DNA of 64,000 nucleotides. It comes from Bacteroidota bacterium (GTDB taxonomy: Bacteria; Bacteroidota; Bacteroidia; Chitinophagales; Chitinophagaceae). The stretch is from NCBI GenBank assembly GCA_023430465.1, contig JAEZAM010000039.1, positions 1 through 64,000 on the forward strand. Direction: 5' to 3'. The notes under the pieces were generated by a model. It was not told the DNA's origin and ran no database searches. It was given only the letters and a program-made list of their open reading frames with translations. Shown piece after piece: positions 63,822 to 64,000 of this stretch. The translations under genes were made by a program, and so were the position numbers. How positions within the stretch are numbered: position 1 is the stretch's first letter; the number at the start of each line of letters is the position of its first letter.

Positions 63822-64000
63822 ATGCTAAAGAAACATGCTCCGGCTGAGGGGATACTTATGCCCGGATCGCAACAAGACATCGCCGTATCCCGGCGAAGAT
63901 TCCTCGGCTATACAGGCGCAGCCGCTGCTGCCGCCCTGGCATTGACGGCCTGCGATAAGAACGACAACGATATGCCATCAGGAAGTATCGACCTCGGCAG
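63822..64000 (+). CDS. Tat-exported ferritin-like lipoprotein, 5' part
   Basis: The ORF starts at ATG 63822 and runs off the window; about 59 codons are visible. A twin-arginine signal (SRRRFLGYTG, hydrophobic AAAAAALALTA) ends in a lipobox Cys (TAC), then DKNDND and the beginning of a mature domain (GSIDLG). This start resembles Bacteroidota ferritin-like domain proteins, whose mature part begins with a similar D-L-G segment. The name rests on memory of that N-terminus and should be held loosely. Confidence 0.55.
   Translation, partial: MLKKHAPAEGILMPGSQQDIAVSRRRFLGYTGAAAAAALALTACDKNDNDMPSGSIDLG

Overview
The window is a gene-dense stretch of a Bacteroidota chromosome, most likely from the order Chitinophagales (Chitinophagaceae-like). 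Supporting signs are a type IX secretion sorting domain (1563-3170), a GLPGLI-family protein, a DUF1080/GH43 pair, an active/inactive M16 peptidase pair, a long SecA of about 1107 residues with a SEC-C tail, an F1 ATP synthase whose beta-epsilon and gamma genes lie apart, almost no Shine-Dalgarno sequences, several TTG/GTG starts, and repeated Bacteroidota-type -7 boxes (TAnnTTTG). I saw no rRNA, tRNA, IS element, prophage or CRISPR array. The assignment rests on gene content read by eye, not on a search.

Layout. 0-13.6 kb is mostly minus strand: engB, a YkuK-like protein, a secreted metzincin, a GbsR/MarR regulator with two small membrane proteins, an NfeD-flotillin operon, the pyruvate dehydrogenase E2 gene, dnaX and a GNAT-like gene. 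13.7-26.6 kb holds atpD-atpC, an outer-membrane barrel, DUF4197-YqgE, a sensor kinase facing a single-domain response regulator, metG and a giant AsmA-like protein. 26.7-46.5 kb holds a FadN-like beta-oxidation gene behind a palindromic operator, a cytoplasmic-looking metzincin, two M16 peptidases, an SDR39U1-type epimerase, DUF1080 and GH43 glycan genes, an ABC exporter pair with LD-carboxypeptidase, two alpha/beta hydrolase paralogues, oxyR with a possible divergent small RNA, and kup. 46.6-56 kb is the accessory-looking part: repeat-filled gaps, a GLPGLI gene, and two related cassettes of multi-pass membrane protein, histidine kinase and LuxR-type response regulator, with an orphan response regulator and a methyltransferase between them. 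56-64 kb returns to core genes: scpB, a solitary atpG, secA, lysA and the start of a Tat-exported ferritin-like lipoprotein.

The points most worth a second look are: (1) a run of nine A in dnaX at the boundary between clamp-loader and tau-specific regions, where either shifted frame stops within a few codons, which would give a gamma-like product; (2) the sensor cassettes at 49.4-51.5 and 53.6-56 kb, where base composition changes sharply across 3-bp gene junctions and one cassette is preceded by a structured intergenic region and a 26-codon ORF; (3) a candidate promoter-to-terminator small transcript divergent from oxyR; (4) -7 boxes lying 3-5 nt from start codons, suggesting leaderless mRNAs; (5) a terminator hairpin whose T-run touches the ATG of the YkuK-like gene.

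In function the window is mainly housekeeping (ribosome assembly, replication clamp loading, ATP synthesis, protein export, lysine and peptidoglycan metabolism, tRNA charging) with envelope, proteolysis, glycan and signalling genes between.
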